Assembly: GCF_008271745.1 (NCBI RefSeq)
Contig: NZ_VKKZ01000024.1
Span: 124,001-188,000 of the forward strand
DNA from: Rufibacter glacialis
GTDB lineage: Bacteria; Bacteroidota; Bacteroidia; Cytophagales; Hymenobacteraceae
Direction: 5' to 3'
Length of the DNA: 64,000 nucleotides
This document shows positions 8,219-16,732 of this stretch, piece by piece. How positions within the stretch are numbered: position 1 is the first letter of the stretch; every line of letters starts with the position of its first letter. A program made the position numbers and the translations under genes. The notes below the pieces were generated by a model. The model was given only the letters and a program-made list of their open reading frames with translations. It did not search any database and was not told where the DNA came from.

Positions 8219-10516
8219 TTAGAACGTCTCTTCCTCTACGGTTTGGGGTAGGGTTAGTGTTTGCTCTTGTTTTACGGAATCAGACACGGTAGGTACGGGA
8301 GCGGAATACCCACAATTGATGGAAGTAGATAGCGGTTCTGCCGGTTTAGGGAAAGGCGCCTTTGATACGTTCAACGATTTATCGGCGTACACCTTCTTCA
8401 TGAACAAGGCGTAGATCGGCATGGCCAGTTTATTCCCTTGTCCGTAGGCAGCGCTCCGGAAGTGGATGCTTCGGTCTTCGCCCCCAACCCAAACACCTGC
8501 CGCCAGATCTGGGGTAATCCCCATAAACCAGGCATCAGAATAGTTAGAGGTAGTTCCGGTTTTGGCCCCTATCTCGTTCTTGAGTCCGTAGCGGTGGCGT
8601 AAGCCATAGTAGGCGGTACCACCGCGTACATCCGCGGAGCCTTGCAGCATGTGCACCATCAGGTAGGCTACTTCCTCACTAAGGGCTTCAATGGTCTTGG
8701 GCACGAACTCATGTAACACCGTCCCGTTCTTGTCTTCAATGCGCAGCAGGTACTGCGGCTGGTTCCAGACTCCCTTGTTCACGAACGTGCCATAGGCGCC
8801 TACCATGTCATACAGGGTCACGTCACTGGAACCAAGGCCCAACGCCGGAACAGGATCCAGAGGCGTAGTGATGCCTAACCGTTTAGCGGTAGAAACCACC
8901 ACTTCCGGACCAAGCTTCTTCATGAGGTACGTGGTAATGGTGTTCACCGAGAAAGCCAGGGCCTCCCGTAGGGTGTACCTCCGTCCAGAGTACTTGCCGT
9001 CGCTGTTTTTAGGGGTATAGGGTTTGCCGTCGCCGGTGATGATGGTGACAGGGGCATCTACTACCTCATAGCAGGGAGAATAGCCTTGCTCAATCGCCGC
9101 GGCGTACACAAAGGGTTTGAAGACCGAACCCGGCTGGCGAGCCCCTTGTTTCACGTGGTCATACTTGAAGTACTTGTAGTTGGTACCGCCCACCCAAGCC
9201 TTCACCCTGCCGGTAAGCGGGTCCATGGCCATAAAGCCAGCTTGCAGGTAATGCTTGTAATAGCGCAGAGAATCCATAGGGCTCATGATGGTGTCTCTTT
9301 CCCCTTTCCAGGAGAAGATGCGCATAGGAATCTTATGGTTGAGGTGGTATTTGATGGAGTCTTCGTTGCTGCCATACTGCTCCACCAGGCTTCTGTAGCG
9401 GGCAGTGGTCTTCATCCTTTCCATCAGGAAGCCTTTGATTTCTTTCCCGTTGTCATTAACCCAGGGGTTACGGCCTTTCCATTGCTGGAAGAACTCTTTC
9501 TGCATCACCTTCATGTGTTGCTCCAGAGCCGCCTCCGCGTGTTGCTGCATGCGGGAGTCAATGGTGGTGTAGATTTTGAGGCCGTCTGAATACAGGTCAT
9601 AGCCATTGTCGCGGCACCACTGGGCCAGCGACTTGCCAATCTCCGTCCGGAAATAAGGGGCCAGGCCTTTGTTCTGGTTCTCCACGTTAAAATCCAGCTT
9701 GATGGGCTTCACGCTGGCCGTCTGGAAGGTAGGCTCATCAATGAAGTCATACTTGAGCATCTGGCCCAGCACCGTGTTGCGCCGGTCTTTAGACCGCTCT
9801 GCGCGGGTGACCGGGCTGTAGAAAGAAGGCCCTTTCAAGACACCTACCAGGGTAGCGCCTTCTTCCAGGGTCAATTGCTCAGGGGCTTTGTTGAAGAAGG
9901 TTTTGGCGGCTACCTTAATCCCGTAGGCATTGCTCCCGAAGTCAACGGTGTTCAGGTACATGAGCAGGATCTCCTTCTTGGTGTAAGACCGCTCCAGTTT
10001 CACAGACATGATCCACTCCTTTGTCTTGATGATGAGCATGCGCAGGCCAGGCACATCACTGAGCAGGCCGTTGTTCAAATCATCACGGGTGCGAAACAGG
10101 TTACGGGCCAGCTGTTGGGTCAGCGTACTGGAGCCCCGGTCTTGTTTACCGGTAAGCTTATAGTAAGGAACGGCCAGGGTGCCCTTGAAGTCAATGCCAG
10201 AGTGCTCCTCAAACCGGATGTCTTCTGTGGCGATGAGTGCGTCTACCAGAGATTTAGGCAGTTGCTCATACGTAACGGGGCTGCGGTTCTCACGGAAGTA
10301 CTTTCCTAAGAGCTGGCCATCTTCTGAATACACCTCAGAGGCAAGTTCGCTTTTGGGGTTCTCCAGGGTTTTGAGGTCTGGTAAGTCTCCGAAAAGGTTA
10401 AGGAAGTTGATGCTGACGGCAAAGACGTACAGCAGGAAGAACACAAACCCTCCGGCAAAGAGCAGCCAGAGTGCCGAAATGATTTTCCGGAACCTGGTAT
10501 CAGGCATAGACGACAT
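8219..10516 (-). CDS. Class A penicillin-binding protein (transglycosylase/transpeptidase)
   Basis: About 765 residues. One N-terminal membrane anchor (about 12-37) is followed by a GT51 glycosyltransferase domain with ATEDIRFEEHSGID (catalytic Glu), RGSSTLTQQLARN and the KEILLMYLN segment, then a transpeptidase domain with PGSVFKPFVYAAA (SxxK serine), FSVNT (SxN) and GAKTGTTSNYSDAWFMG (KTG). It polymerises and cross-links peptidoglycan on the periplasmic face, as PBP1A (MrcA-like) enzymes do. I chose the ATG at 10516, one base after the stop of the upstream sprE gene; a TTG at 10537 would overlap that gene. The tail is Pro/Thr/Glu-rich. The link with sprE may reflect envelope assembly. Confidence 0.94.
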   Translation of the reverse strand: MSSMPDTRFRKIISALWLLFAGGFVFFLLYVFAVSINFLNLFGDLPDLKTLENPKSELASEVYSEDGQLLGKYFRENRSPVTYEQLPKSLVDALIATEDIRFEEHSGIDFKGTLAVPYYKLTGKQDRGSSTLTQQLARNLFRTRDDLNNGLLSDVPGLRMLIIKTKEWIMSVKLERSYTKKEILLMYLNTVDFGSNAYGIKVAAKTFFNKAPEQLTLEEGATLVGVLKGPSFYSPVTRAERSKDRRNTVLGQMLKYDFIDEPTFQTASVKPIKLDFNVENQNKGLAPYFRTEIGKSLAQWCRDNGYDLYSDGLKIYTTIDSRMQQHAEAALEQHMKVMQKEFFQQWKGRNPWVNDNGKEIKGFLMERMKTTARYRSLVEQYGSNEDSIKYHLNHKIPMRIFSWKGERDTIMSPMDSLRYYKHYLQAGFMAMDPLTGRVKAWVGGTNYKYFKYDHVKQGARQPGSVFKPFVYAAAIEQGYSPCYEVVDAPVTIITGDGKPYTPKNSDGKYSGRRYTLREALAFSVNTITTYLMKKLGPEVVVSTAKRLGITTPLDPVPALGLGSSDVTLYDMVGAYGTFVNKGVWNQPQYLLRIEDKNGTVLHEFVPKTIEALSEEVAYLMVHMLQGSADVRGGTAYYGLRHRYGLKNEIGAKTGTTSNYSDAWFMGITPDLAAGVWVGGEDRSIHFRSAAYGQGNKLAMPIYALFMKKVYADKSLNVSKAPFPKPAEPLSTSINCGYSAPVPTVSDSVKQEQTLTLPQTVEEETF

Positions 10517-10517
10517 G

Positions 10518-13097
10518 CTATTGGTAATTTTTTTCAAAGAAATCTACGTACTGCGCGATATCTCCTAACTTTCTAAGTAAAGTCAAGTTAGCTTCAGTTA
10601 TCACAAAGGTAGCAAATTTCGGGCCTTTTAAATTGGCTAAAGGAGAAGTGCGGGAAGCTTGTAGTTTGGCGTACTGTTGGGCAGACTGGAAATCGGGCAG
10701 CGCCCGCACCAGCAGCAGACTGGTACTGTCTTTAAAGGCCACCCGGTCCAGGGTAAGGTTCTTTTTAGGGTGGAAACGTTGGTTATACGTACCGTAAGCG
10801 GTCATGAGCTGGCGCAGAGGCAGGCTGTCACCAGTATGTACCACCACAAACAGGTGGGGTTTGTTGCGTTCAGTCTTGTAAGTGGGGGCTTCTTCGGGGC
10901 GCACCACGGGGGCAGCCGGTGCAGGCGCTTTGGCCAGTTCCCCGGATTCATAGCGCAGGTACAGGTTCATGAACTCACGAGCCTGGGGTTGCAAGGGGCT
11001 CTCTGGGTACTGGATCAGGAATTTCTCCATAGCCGCCCTAAACACCGCCGGCGACTGGGTGCGCCCGGTCACCAAAGCCCTAAGGAAAGCGCTTTGGTCC
11101 TGGATGTCGTTTTGGGGGTATTTTTGGGAAAGGGAGGCCAAAACGGCTAGCGTCTCTGGGTACTTCTCTTTTTCATACAGGGCATACGCAGAATCATACA
11201 GCGCATGGGCCGCCTTGTTTTCTACCGAGTAGGTCCGCAGAAAATCAGGCTGGTCAATAAGGCGGCTGTATTTAGAAGTAGGGAACCGCTGTTTCAGCGT
11301 CTGGGCATAAGTGCCCGCCTTGTCTGATTGCTGTTGGGCCTGGGCCATCACGTACAGGCTGTAGTACACTTCGGAGGCATGGGCAGAGGCAGGGAACCGC
11401 TCCAGGAGCTGTTGGAATGTTTCAGCGGCTTTCTGCGGCTCCCGCAGCCGCTGCTGGTAAATGTTGCCTAAGGTGAACAGCGCTTCCTCAATGCGTTTGT
11501 CTGAGGCCTGCTTTTGGGCCGGGGTCACCGGAATAGCGGCTAAATATTCTGCCTGCTTTTGGGCGGTGGCCGCGGCCTGGGCGCTGCTGTCTACGGTAGT
11601 GCCGGTTACCAAACCAGCCGTAAGCGGGGTAGCGCCAGAAGTGGTGGTGATTCGGCGCCAGTTGTCTTGCAGGGGACGTTCGCCCCAGGTGCGCAAGAAG
11701 TCATTGCGGGCGGTGGAGAGGGCGGCCGGGTTGTCAAAGTACCAGGTACTGCCTTGGGTGGCGCTGCCCCCTATGGGAAGCGTGGCGGTCTGGGTGCGGG
11801 GGCCAGCGGTAGCGTTGGCGGCAGCCAGCACAGCGGCGGCGGCTTGTTCCTTCTCCCGGTTAATCTGCTCGGCTACCCGTTGGGCACGCTCGGCAGCCCC
11901 TAATTTGGCGAGGGCCTGTAAACTGTCTTCAGACCGGATGATCTCTATTTGTTGGGTGAAGGCGGTCAGTACGGTGCGCCGGTCTGCCAGTTCTTCATAC
12001 CCCAGGGTAGTAGGCGGCAGGAATTGGAGGGTGCTGTCATAATAGGCCTGGGCCAGTTTGTACTGCTGCAGGTTCTCATAATAGATCTGACCGGCCAACA
12101 GATAAGAATAGGCTTTCTGGGCCCGGTTAGTGCTGGAAGCCGCCGCAGATTTCTGAAGTAGGGCCAGCGCCTCTGGGTACTCCTTCTGCCGAAGCTCCAG
12201 TTTAGCCAGGTCATAGTAGATCTTGTCCAGGTACTCCCGGTTTTTATCGTCGCGGGTGAGTTTGAGCAGGAACTCCTCTACCTTCTGCTGATCCTCTACG
12301 TCTTTCAGTTCAGTGACCTGGGCCTGGTTCAGGTGGGCGTAGAAGCCCAATTCATAGGGAGGGCGCTTCTTGAGCACTTTGGCAAACTGGGTATAAGCCT
12401 TGGCGTCTTGGTTCGTGGCCTGGTACAATTGCCCCAGGATGAACCGCAACCTGGCTTCCCGGTCTCTTTCATCTGTGAAGGGAATGGCCTTTTCCAGGTT
12501 CTCTATCACCAGGGGCAGGTTGTTCTGGATTTGGGCCAGTTGGGCGCGGGTCAGCAGCAGTTCACGGCCATTGGTCTCGTTCATGCGCTCCTTCCGGAAC
12601 TGTTCTGAGATGGAGAAGGCCTGGTCATAGTCTTTCTGCCGCATGGCCAGGCGCATCATCCAGATCATGGCCTCATGGCGGGCGTGGCGGTCTGGGCTGG
12701 TGGACTGCACAAACCGGAAGGTCTTGGCGGCCTCGGCGTCTTCTCCCTGGTAGTAACGGGCCTTGCCGATGAGTACGTAACAATCATCTATCCACCGTGA
12801 TTTTGGGTGGCGCGCGATAGGGAAAGAGGCCCGCTTGATCACTTCATCCAGATCAGGCGCCAGGCTTCTCAACAGCGTGGTGTCCAGCGGCGGCAGAATG
12901 TCCAGAATGCGGTTGTAGTCATACACGTGGGCGGCTTCCAGGCGGGCCTCTACGGCCTCCATTTTCGCACGCGCCAGAAAATACCCGTTGAAGCGGGCGT
13001 TTACGTTGCGGTACGCCCGGCCCAAAGGCTTGTCAGGAGCGCAACCGGCTATGGTGCCCAGAAAGAGGAGGAACAGAAGAAATCGTGTCAGCTTCAA
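10518..13097 (-). CDS. sprE: T9SS/gliding tetratricopeptide lipoprotein SprE (PorW)
   Basis: An 859-residue lipoprotein with a signal peptide and the lipobox TIAGC (Cys19). It opens with YRNVNARFNGYFLARAKME, the N-terminal motif of SprE/PorW. Multiple tetratricopeptide repeats follow through residues 100-400 and again at about 530-760, separated by an Ala/Thr/Gln-rich low-complexity linker at about 400-530. SprE/PorW is required for type IX secretion and is thought to link the outer-membrane translocon with the periplasmic machinery. The start is a TTG, chosen because it gives the full lipoprotein signal; I see no in-frame ATG near it. It is the first gene of a minus-strand operon with the penicillin-binding protein and uvrC. 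Confidence 0.9.
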   Translation of the reverse strand: MKLTRFLLFLLFLGTIAGCAPDKPLGRAYRNVNARFNGYFLARAKMEAVEARLEAAHVYDYNRILDILPPLDTTLLRSLAPDLDEVIKRASFPIARHPKSRWIDDCYVLIGKARYYQGEDAEAAKTFRFVQSTSPDRHARHEAMIWMMRLAMRQKDYDQAFSISEQFRKERMNETNGRELLLTRAQLAQIQNNLPLVIENLEKAIPFTDERDREARLRFILGQLYQATNQDAKAYTQFAKVLKKRPPYELGFYAHLNQAQVTELKDVEDQQKVEEFLLKLTRDDKNREYLDKIYYDLAKLELRQKEYPEALALLQKSAAASSTNRAQKAYSYLLAGQIYYENLQQYKLAQAYYDSTLQFLPPTTLGYEELADRRTVLTAFTQQIEIIRSEDSLQALAKLGAAERAQRVAEQINREKEQAAAAVLAAANATAGPRTQTATLPIGGSATQGSTWYFDNPAALSTARNDFLRTWGERPLQDNWRRITTTSGATPLTAGLVTGTTVDSSAQAAATAQKQAEYLAAIPVTPAQKQASDKRIEEALFTLGNIYQQRLREPQKAAETFQQLLERFPASAHASEVYYSLYVMAQAQQQSDKAGTYAQTLKQRFPTSKYSRLIDQPDFLRTYSVENKAAHALYDSAYALYEKEKYPETLAVLASLSQKYPQNDIQDQSAFLRALVTGRTQSPAVFRAAMEKFLIQYPESPLQPQAREFMNLYLRYESGELAKAPAPAAPVVRPEEAPTYKTERNKPHLFVVVHTGDSLPLRQLMTAYGTYNQRFHPKKNLTLDRVAFKDSTSLLLVRALPDFQSAQQYAKLQASRTSPLANLKGPKFATFVITEANLTLLRKLGDIAQYVDFFEKNYQ

Positions 13098-13227
13098 CGT
13101 TGAGTCAGAAAGTTGGAATATGAGTAGAACTGCGCGCCGCCCATTTTATTTCATGCCGCTTTTTCTTAAAACGAACCATAAACGGGAAAGCGCGTACCAA
13201 GTGCTTTGGCCTTTGGCTGGGTAAAAA

Positions 13228-13235
13228 CAAATTTA
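13228..13235 (-). promoter_or_regulatory. Candidate -7 box for sprE
   Basis: Read on the minus strand, TAAATTTG matches the Bacteroidota TAnnTTTG box and faces sprE. No clear -33 TTG is visible. It would give a leader of about 130 nt. Confidence 0.35.
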
Positions 13236-13281
13236 CACCATTTTACGGTTTGTTACGCAGTACGCAAGGGCCAGGCTTATG

Positions 13282-13315
13282 GTAGTCACCAGCGCCTCGT
13301 TTTTTTGGTGACTAC
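13282..13315. repeat. 9-bp inverted repeat upstream of the atp operon
   Basis: The perfect arms GTAGTCACC and GGTGACTAC are separated by 16 bases that include seven T. It lies about 100 bp upstream of the atp -7 box and could be an operator or the remnant of a hairpin. Confidence 0.5.
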
Positions 13316-13413
13316 TTTGCGATTTGGACCCGTTTTGGTGAAAATACGCGAAAAACGGCGGAAACTATTCTATATAAAGCAAATCTTTCTGCCCAAGGTG
13401 CGCTGCCGTTTAG

Positions 13414-13421
13414 TACCTTTG
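13414..13421 (+). promoter_or_regulatory. Candidate -7 box for the atp operon
   Basis: TACCTTTG is a clean match to the Bacteroidota TAnnTTTG box and lies 22 bases upstream of the first ATG of the operon. The -33 region is not obvious. Confidence 0.5.
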
Positions 13422-13443
13422 CAGAAACAGGGGATAAACGCGC

Positions 13444-13680
13444 ATGGAACCAACCCAACCGCCAACCGGGCCAAAGAAGAATTCCCAGGTGAAGCCGTAC
13501 CTGAAGTACTCAGGGCTGGCCTTTCAGATGATTGCCGTTATTACCTTGGCGGCCGTTGGCGGACGCAAGTTAGATGCCCATTTTCAGAATGAGACGCCTT
13601 GGTGGACACTTGGGTTGCTTATAGTGGCGGTGTTTGCCTCTGTGTATTCAGTCATAGTGTCCCTTACCCGAAAGAATTAA
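13444..13680 (+). CDS. AtpZ/AtpI-family small membrane protein
   Basis: A 78-residue protein with a short Pro/Lys-rich cytoplasmic N-terminus and two transmembrane helices (about 22-41 and 52-73). The motif GLAFQMIAVITLAAVGGRKLDAHF resembles the AtpZ/AtpI family (putative F0F1-ATPase accessory subunit), which has been linked to Mg2+/Ca2+ transport and c-ring assembly. It is first in the atp operon, 6 nt before the next gene, which supports the assignment. Confidence 0.75.
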   Translation: MEPTQPPTGPKKNSQVKPYLKYSGLAFQMIAVITLAAVGGRKLDAHFQNETPWWTLGLLIVAVFASVYSVIVSLTRKN

Positions 13681-13686
13681 AAGCTG

Positions 13687-14070
13687 GTGAAGTTTTTCAG
13701 AGGCATGCTGTTGCTCACTGGGTTGCTGGTGCTGCTAGTGACGGTACTGGTGGCCACTACCGGAGAGCAATTGGTTCATTCCTATGTCTGGTACATGCTG
13801 GGCTTCTTTGTGTTTGTGACCAGTTTCACGCATTATATTGGCCATCTGGGCCTAAAACATGATGCCGGGAACCTGCACGCCTACTTCTATGCCTCCATGG
13901 GGGTGCGCATGGTGTTCGCTATAATAGTAATTTTTGTATATAGATATTTTCATGACGAAAAGATAGTCCAATTCGTGATCAACTTTTTCGCCCTGTATTT
14001 TATTTATGCCGGATTTGAAATCTACGCATTGTTGAGTAACTTGCGCCAAAATTCAAAAAAGCATGCCTAG
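13687..14070 (+). CDS. Membrane protein at the AtpI position of the ATP synthase operon
   Basis: A 127-residue protein with four predicted transmembrane helices (about 6-26, 34-54, 69-88 and 98-117). The start is a GTG six bases after the preceding gene. No catalytic motif is visible. Its place between the AtpZ-like gene and atpB and its four-helix topology are those of AtpI-type assembly factors, but sequence similarity to classical AtpI is weak by eye, so the role in c-ring assembly is inference from position. Confidence 0.6.
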   Translation: MKFFRGMLLLTGLLVLLVTVLVATTGEQLVHSYVWYMLGFFVFVTSFTHYIGHLGLKHDAGNLHAYFYASMGVRMVFAIIVIFVYRYFHDEKIVQFVINFFALYFIYAGFEIYALLSNLRQNSKKHA

Positions 14071-14114
14071 GGCAATGGGGTTGCATAAAAATCATTGCTT
14101 TTAATTAGCTCTTA

Positions 14115-15200
14115 ATGAAGAAGATACTCGTTTACCTGCTTACTGTACTTACTTTTTCAGCCCAAGCGGCAGAATCACCCGAGGGAGGTAAATTCAGTCC
14201 CGGAGACATGATCATGCACCACATTGGTGATGATTACACCTGGCACTTCGCTGACGGGTTGGTCTTGCCATTGCCGGTTATATTATACGGGGAAAAGGGC
14301 TTAGATGTATTTTCTGCCTCTAACTTCTACAATGCCCAGCATGAAGTGCAGCCGTACAACGGGTATGTGATGGACCACGGGCATATCTATTATGCCAACC
14401 AAGATGGTACTCCCCGCACCCAGGTGAACGCGGAAGGCGTGGAAGAGCCCGTAGGGCCTTTGGATTTCTCCATCACCAAGAACGTGGCTTCCATGTTTGT
14501 GAGTGTGCTTCTGCTGTTCCTGGTGTTTATGACCATTGCCGGGGCGTACAAGAAGAACCGCGGCCGGGCGCCAAGAGGCATCCAGTCTTTCTTTGAGCCC
14601 ATTATCCTCTTTGTCAGAGACGATATTGCCAAGACCAACATTGGCCCTAAGTACCAGCGCTTCATGCCGTACCTGCTCACGGTATTCTTCTTTATCTGGT
14701 TCAACAACCTGTTAGGCCTAGTGCCCGGCGGGGCCAACCTGACCGGAAACATTGCGGTAACCCTGGTGCTGGCGCTGATGACCTTGTTGATCACCGTGTT
14801 CAGCGGAAACAAATCGTACTGGGGGCACATCTTCAATACCCCGGGCGTTCCGTGGTGGTTGAAGTGGGGTATTCCTATCATGCCTTTGGTAGAGGTGATC
14901 GGGATTTTCACCAAGCCTTTCTCTTTGATGGTCCGGTTGTTTGCCAACATCACGGCAGGCCACATCATCATCCTGAGTTTGTTCAGCTTGATCTTCATCT
15001 TTGAAAGCATTGCCATTGGTCCGTTGAGTGTTGCCTTTGCGGTCTTCATGAACTTCCTGGAGTTGTTTGTGGCCCTGCTGCAGGCGTACATTTTCACCTT
15101 GCTTTCTGCCATGTATTTTGGCGGTGCGGTGGAAGAACATGACCACCACCCTGACTTAGGGCACGGTGATGCGCCCCACGCTGTGGCAGCAGCCCATTAA
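14115..15200 (+). CDS. atpB: ATP synthase F0 subunit a
   Basis: A 361-residue subunit of the proton channel. A signal peptide (KKILVYLLTVLTFSAQAA) and an approximately 110-residue periplasmic N-terminal domain precede the usual membrane core; such an extension is common in Bacteroidota. The core carries the essential arginine in LMVRLFANITAGHIIILSL and the FMNFLELFVALLQAYIFTLLSAMYF segment. The C-terminal tail is rich in His and Asp (EEHDHHPDLGHGDAPH). With the c ring it converts the proton gradient into rotation. It lies 44 nt after the AtpI-position gene and 37 nt before atpE. Confidence 0.95.
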   Translation: MKKILVYLLTVLTFSAQAAESPEGGKFSPGDMIMHHIGDDYTWHFADGLVLPLPVILYGEKGLDVFSASNFYNAQHEVQPYNGYVMDHGHIYYANQDGTPRTQVNAEGVEEPVGPLDFSITKNVASMFVSVLLLFLVFMTIAGAYKKNRGRAPRGIQSFFEPIILFVRDDIAKTNIGPKYQRFMPYLLTVFFFIWFNNLLGLVPGGANLTGNIAVTLVLALMTLLITVFSGNKSYWGHIFNTPGVPWWLKWGIPIMPLVEVIGIFTKPFSLMVRLFANITAGHIIILSLFSLIFIFESIAIGPLSVAFAVFMNFLELFVALLQAYIFTLLSAMYFGGAVEEHDHHPDLGHGDAPHAVAAAH

Positions 15201-15237
15201 TCTGAATTCTTTTTTTTTTAACTATATATATACTACT

Positions 15238-15492
15238 ATGTTAGGATTATTGCTTGCATTGTCTCTTGGCTCAGGCTACGCGATCATGGGTGCCGGTATC
15301 GGTGCTGGTTTAGTGGCGCTTGGTGCCGGTTTGGGTATCGGTAGAATTGGTGGCTCTGCCATGGAATCTATCGCCAGACAACCAGAGGCTGGTGGACAGA
15401 TCCAGACTGCGATGATTATCGCATCTGCCCTTATTGAAGGTGTTGCCCTCTTCGGGGTGGTAGTTTGCCTTCTGATCTCGTTCATCGACTAG
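15238..15492 (+). CDS. atpE: ATP synthase F0 subunit c
   Basis: An 84-residue hairpin of two transmembrane helices. Glycine-rich helix 1 (GAGIGAGLVALGAGLGIG), the polar loop with ARQPEA and helix 2 with the ion-binding Glu67 (SALIEGVALFG) are all present. The residues around Glu67 lack the Ser/Thr pattern of sodium-binding c subunits, so proton coupling is expected. I chose the ATG at 15238; an upstream in-frame extension to 15166 would overlap atpB and has no subunit-c character. Confidence 0.96.
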   Translation: MLGLLLALSLGSGYAIMGAGIGAGLVALGAGLGIGRIGGSAMESIARQPEAGGQIQTAMIIASALIEGVALFGVVVCLLISFID

Positions 15493-15508
15493 ATGAAATT
15501 ATCGCCTC

Positions 15509-15537
15509 GCCCGTCCTGACGATTGGTCTGGACGGGC
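15509..15537 (+). promoter_or_regulatory. GC-rich hairpin between atpE and atpF
   Basis: The perfect 8-bp stem GCCCGTCC/GGACGGGC with a 13-base loop lies 17 nt after the atpE stop. No T run follows at once, so it is more likely an mRNA-processing or stability element, possibly raising expression of the multicopy c subunit, than a terminator. Confidence 0.5.
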
Positions 15538-15605
15538 CGGGGGGATAAAGAGCCGGTAGTATATACGTTGAGAAAAAAAGTACTTTCGTTAAATAATCAT
15601 ACAAG

Positions 15606-16103
15606 ATGAATCCATTAGTAACCCCAAGTTTCGGATTACTTTTCTGGCAGGTGGTCACCTTTTTGGTGGTTCTTTTGCTGTTGTCTAAGTTTGCCTGGAA
15701 GCCGATCATGGCGGCCCTGCGTGAGCGGGAAGAAAACATTGACGCAGCATTAAGCATGGCCGAGAAAGCCAAGCTGGAAATGCAGGCCTTGAAAGCCGAC
15801 AACGAGCGCTTGCTGAATGAGGCGCGCGCTGAGCGGGAGCGTATCTTGAAAGAAGCCACTGAAGCAGCGAACCACTTAGTGGAAAGTGCCCGTGCCAAAG
15901 CCACCGAGGAAGGCCAGCGCATGATTGAGCAAGCCCGCGTTTCTATCGTGAATGAGAAAAAGGCAGCTTTAACCGAGGTGAAGAACCTGGCGGCTACCTT
16001 GTCTATTGATATTGCCGAGAAGCTGATCAGACGGGAGTTGCAAGATGAGCAGGCGCAACGCGCCCTGGTACAAAGCTATCTGCAGGAAACCCACCTGAGC
16101 TAA
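15606..16103 (+). CDS. atpF: ATP synthase F0 subunit b
   Basis: A 165-residue stator subunit. One N-terminal transmembrane helix (about 6-28, FGLLFWQVVTFLVVLLLLSKFAWKP) is followed by a long charged helix (ALREREENIDAALSMAEKAKLEMQ onward) that dimerises as the peripheral stalk. The motif KFAWKPIMAALREREENI is typical of AtpF. It is separated by 113 nt from atpE, a gap that contains a hairpin, and by 69 nt from atpH. Confidence 0.95.
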   Translation: MNPLVTPSFGLLFWQVVTFLVVLLLLSKFAWKPIMAALREREENIDAALSMAEKAKLEMQALKADNERLLNEARAERERILKEATEAANHLVESARAKATEEGQRMIEQARVSIVNEKKAALTEVKNLAATLSIDIAEKLIRRELQDEQAQRALVQSYLQETHLS

Positions 16104-16172
16104 GAACGCACGGCGAGCTGCTTCCCGCCCCGGAAAAGGAAGCGAATCGTTTTAAACACGCAAGAGAAAAAA

Positions 16173-16730
16173 ATGTCAGACGAAAGAGTTGCCTCCCGGT
16201 ACGCCAAGTCTCTGCTGGAGTTGTCTCAAGAGCAAGGTTCACTGGAGAAAGTATACGCCGATATGCTTTCCTTCACCAAGGTCTTGAGCGAGAGCCGTGA
16301 CCTAAGCCTAGCACTGCGCAACCCGATTATAAAGCATGATAAAAAGCTGGCCATCCTTACCGCCATTTTTGGAGGTAACATGACCGAGCTGACCATGGCT
16401 TTTTTCCGGATTATCACCCAGAAGAACCGTGAGGCTGTTCTGGAGTCTGTGGCACGCGAGTTTGTGACGCAGTACAACCTGCTTACCGGAATCCAGAAAG
16501 CCACGGTAACCACGGCCGTGCCTCTTACCCCGGAATTACGGGCTACTTTCCAGCAAATGGTGGTAGAACGCACCGGCATGAAGGTAGAGCTCAAAGAAGT
16601 GGTAGACCCCGCCGTAGTAGGCGGGTATGTATTGCGCATTGGTGATCAGCAAATAGATAACACCTTGAGAACCAGCGTGCAGAAACTGAAAAATAAGTTT
16701 AAAGAAAATCCATACATTACTAAACTATAA
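16173..16730 (+). CDS. atpH: ATP synthase F1 subunit delta
   Basis: A 185-residue OSCP/delta subunit that joins the b stalk to the top of F1. The N-terminal six-helix domain starts [21 protein letters not shown]; the C-terminal domain carries the family motif [27 protein letters not shown]. It ends two bases before the atpA start, so translation of the two is probably coupled. Confidence 0.95.
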   Translation: MSDERVASRYAKSLLELSQEQGSLEKVYADMLSFTKVLSESRDLSLALRNPIIKHDKKLAILTAIFGGNMTELTMAFFRIITQKNREAVLESVAREFVTQYNLLTGIQKATVTTAVPLTPELRATFQQMVVERTGMKVELKEVVDPAVVGGYVLRIGDQQIDNTLRTSVQKLKNKFKENPYITKL

Positions 16731-16732
16731 TC

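Larger units (their letters stand above)
13098..13443. other. Divergent promoter region between sprE and the atp operon
   Basis: A 346-bp intergenic region with no convincing gene. It holds a minus-strand TAAATTTG box, a plus-strand TACCTTTG box and an inverted repeat at 13282-13315; these are listed separately. Confidence 0.6.
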
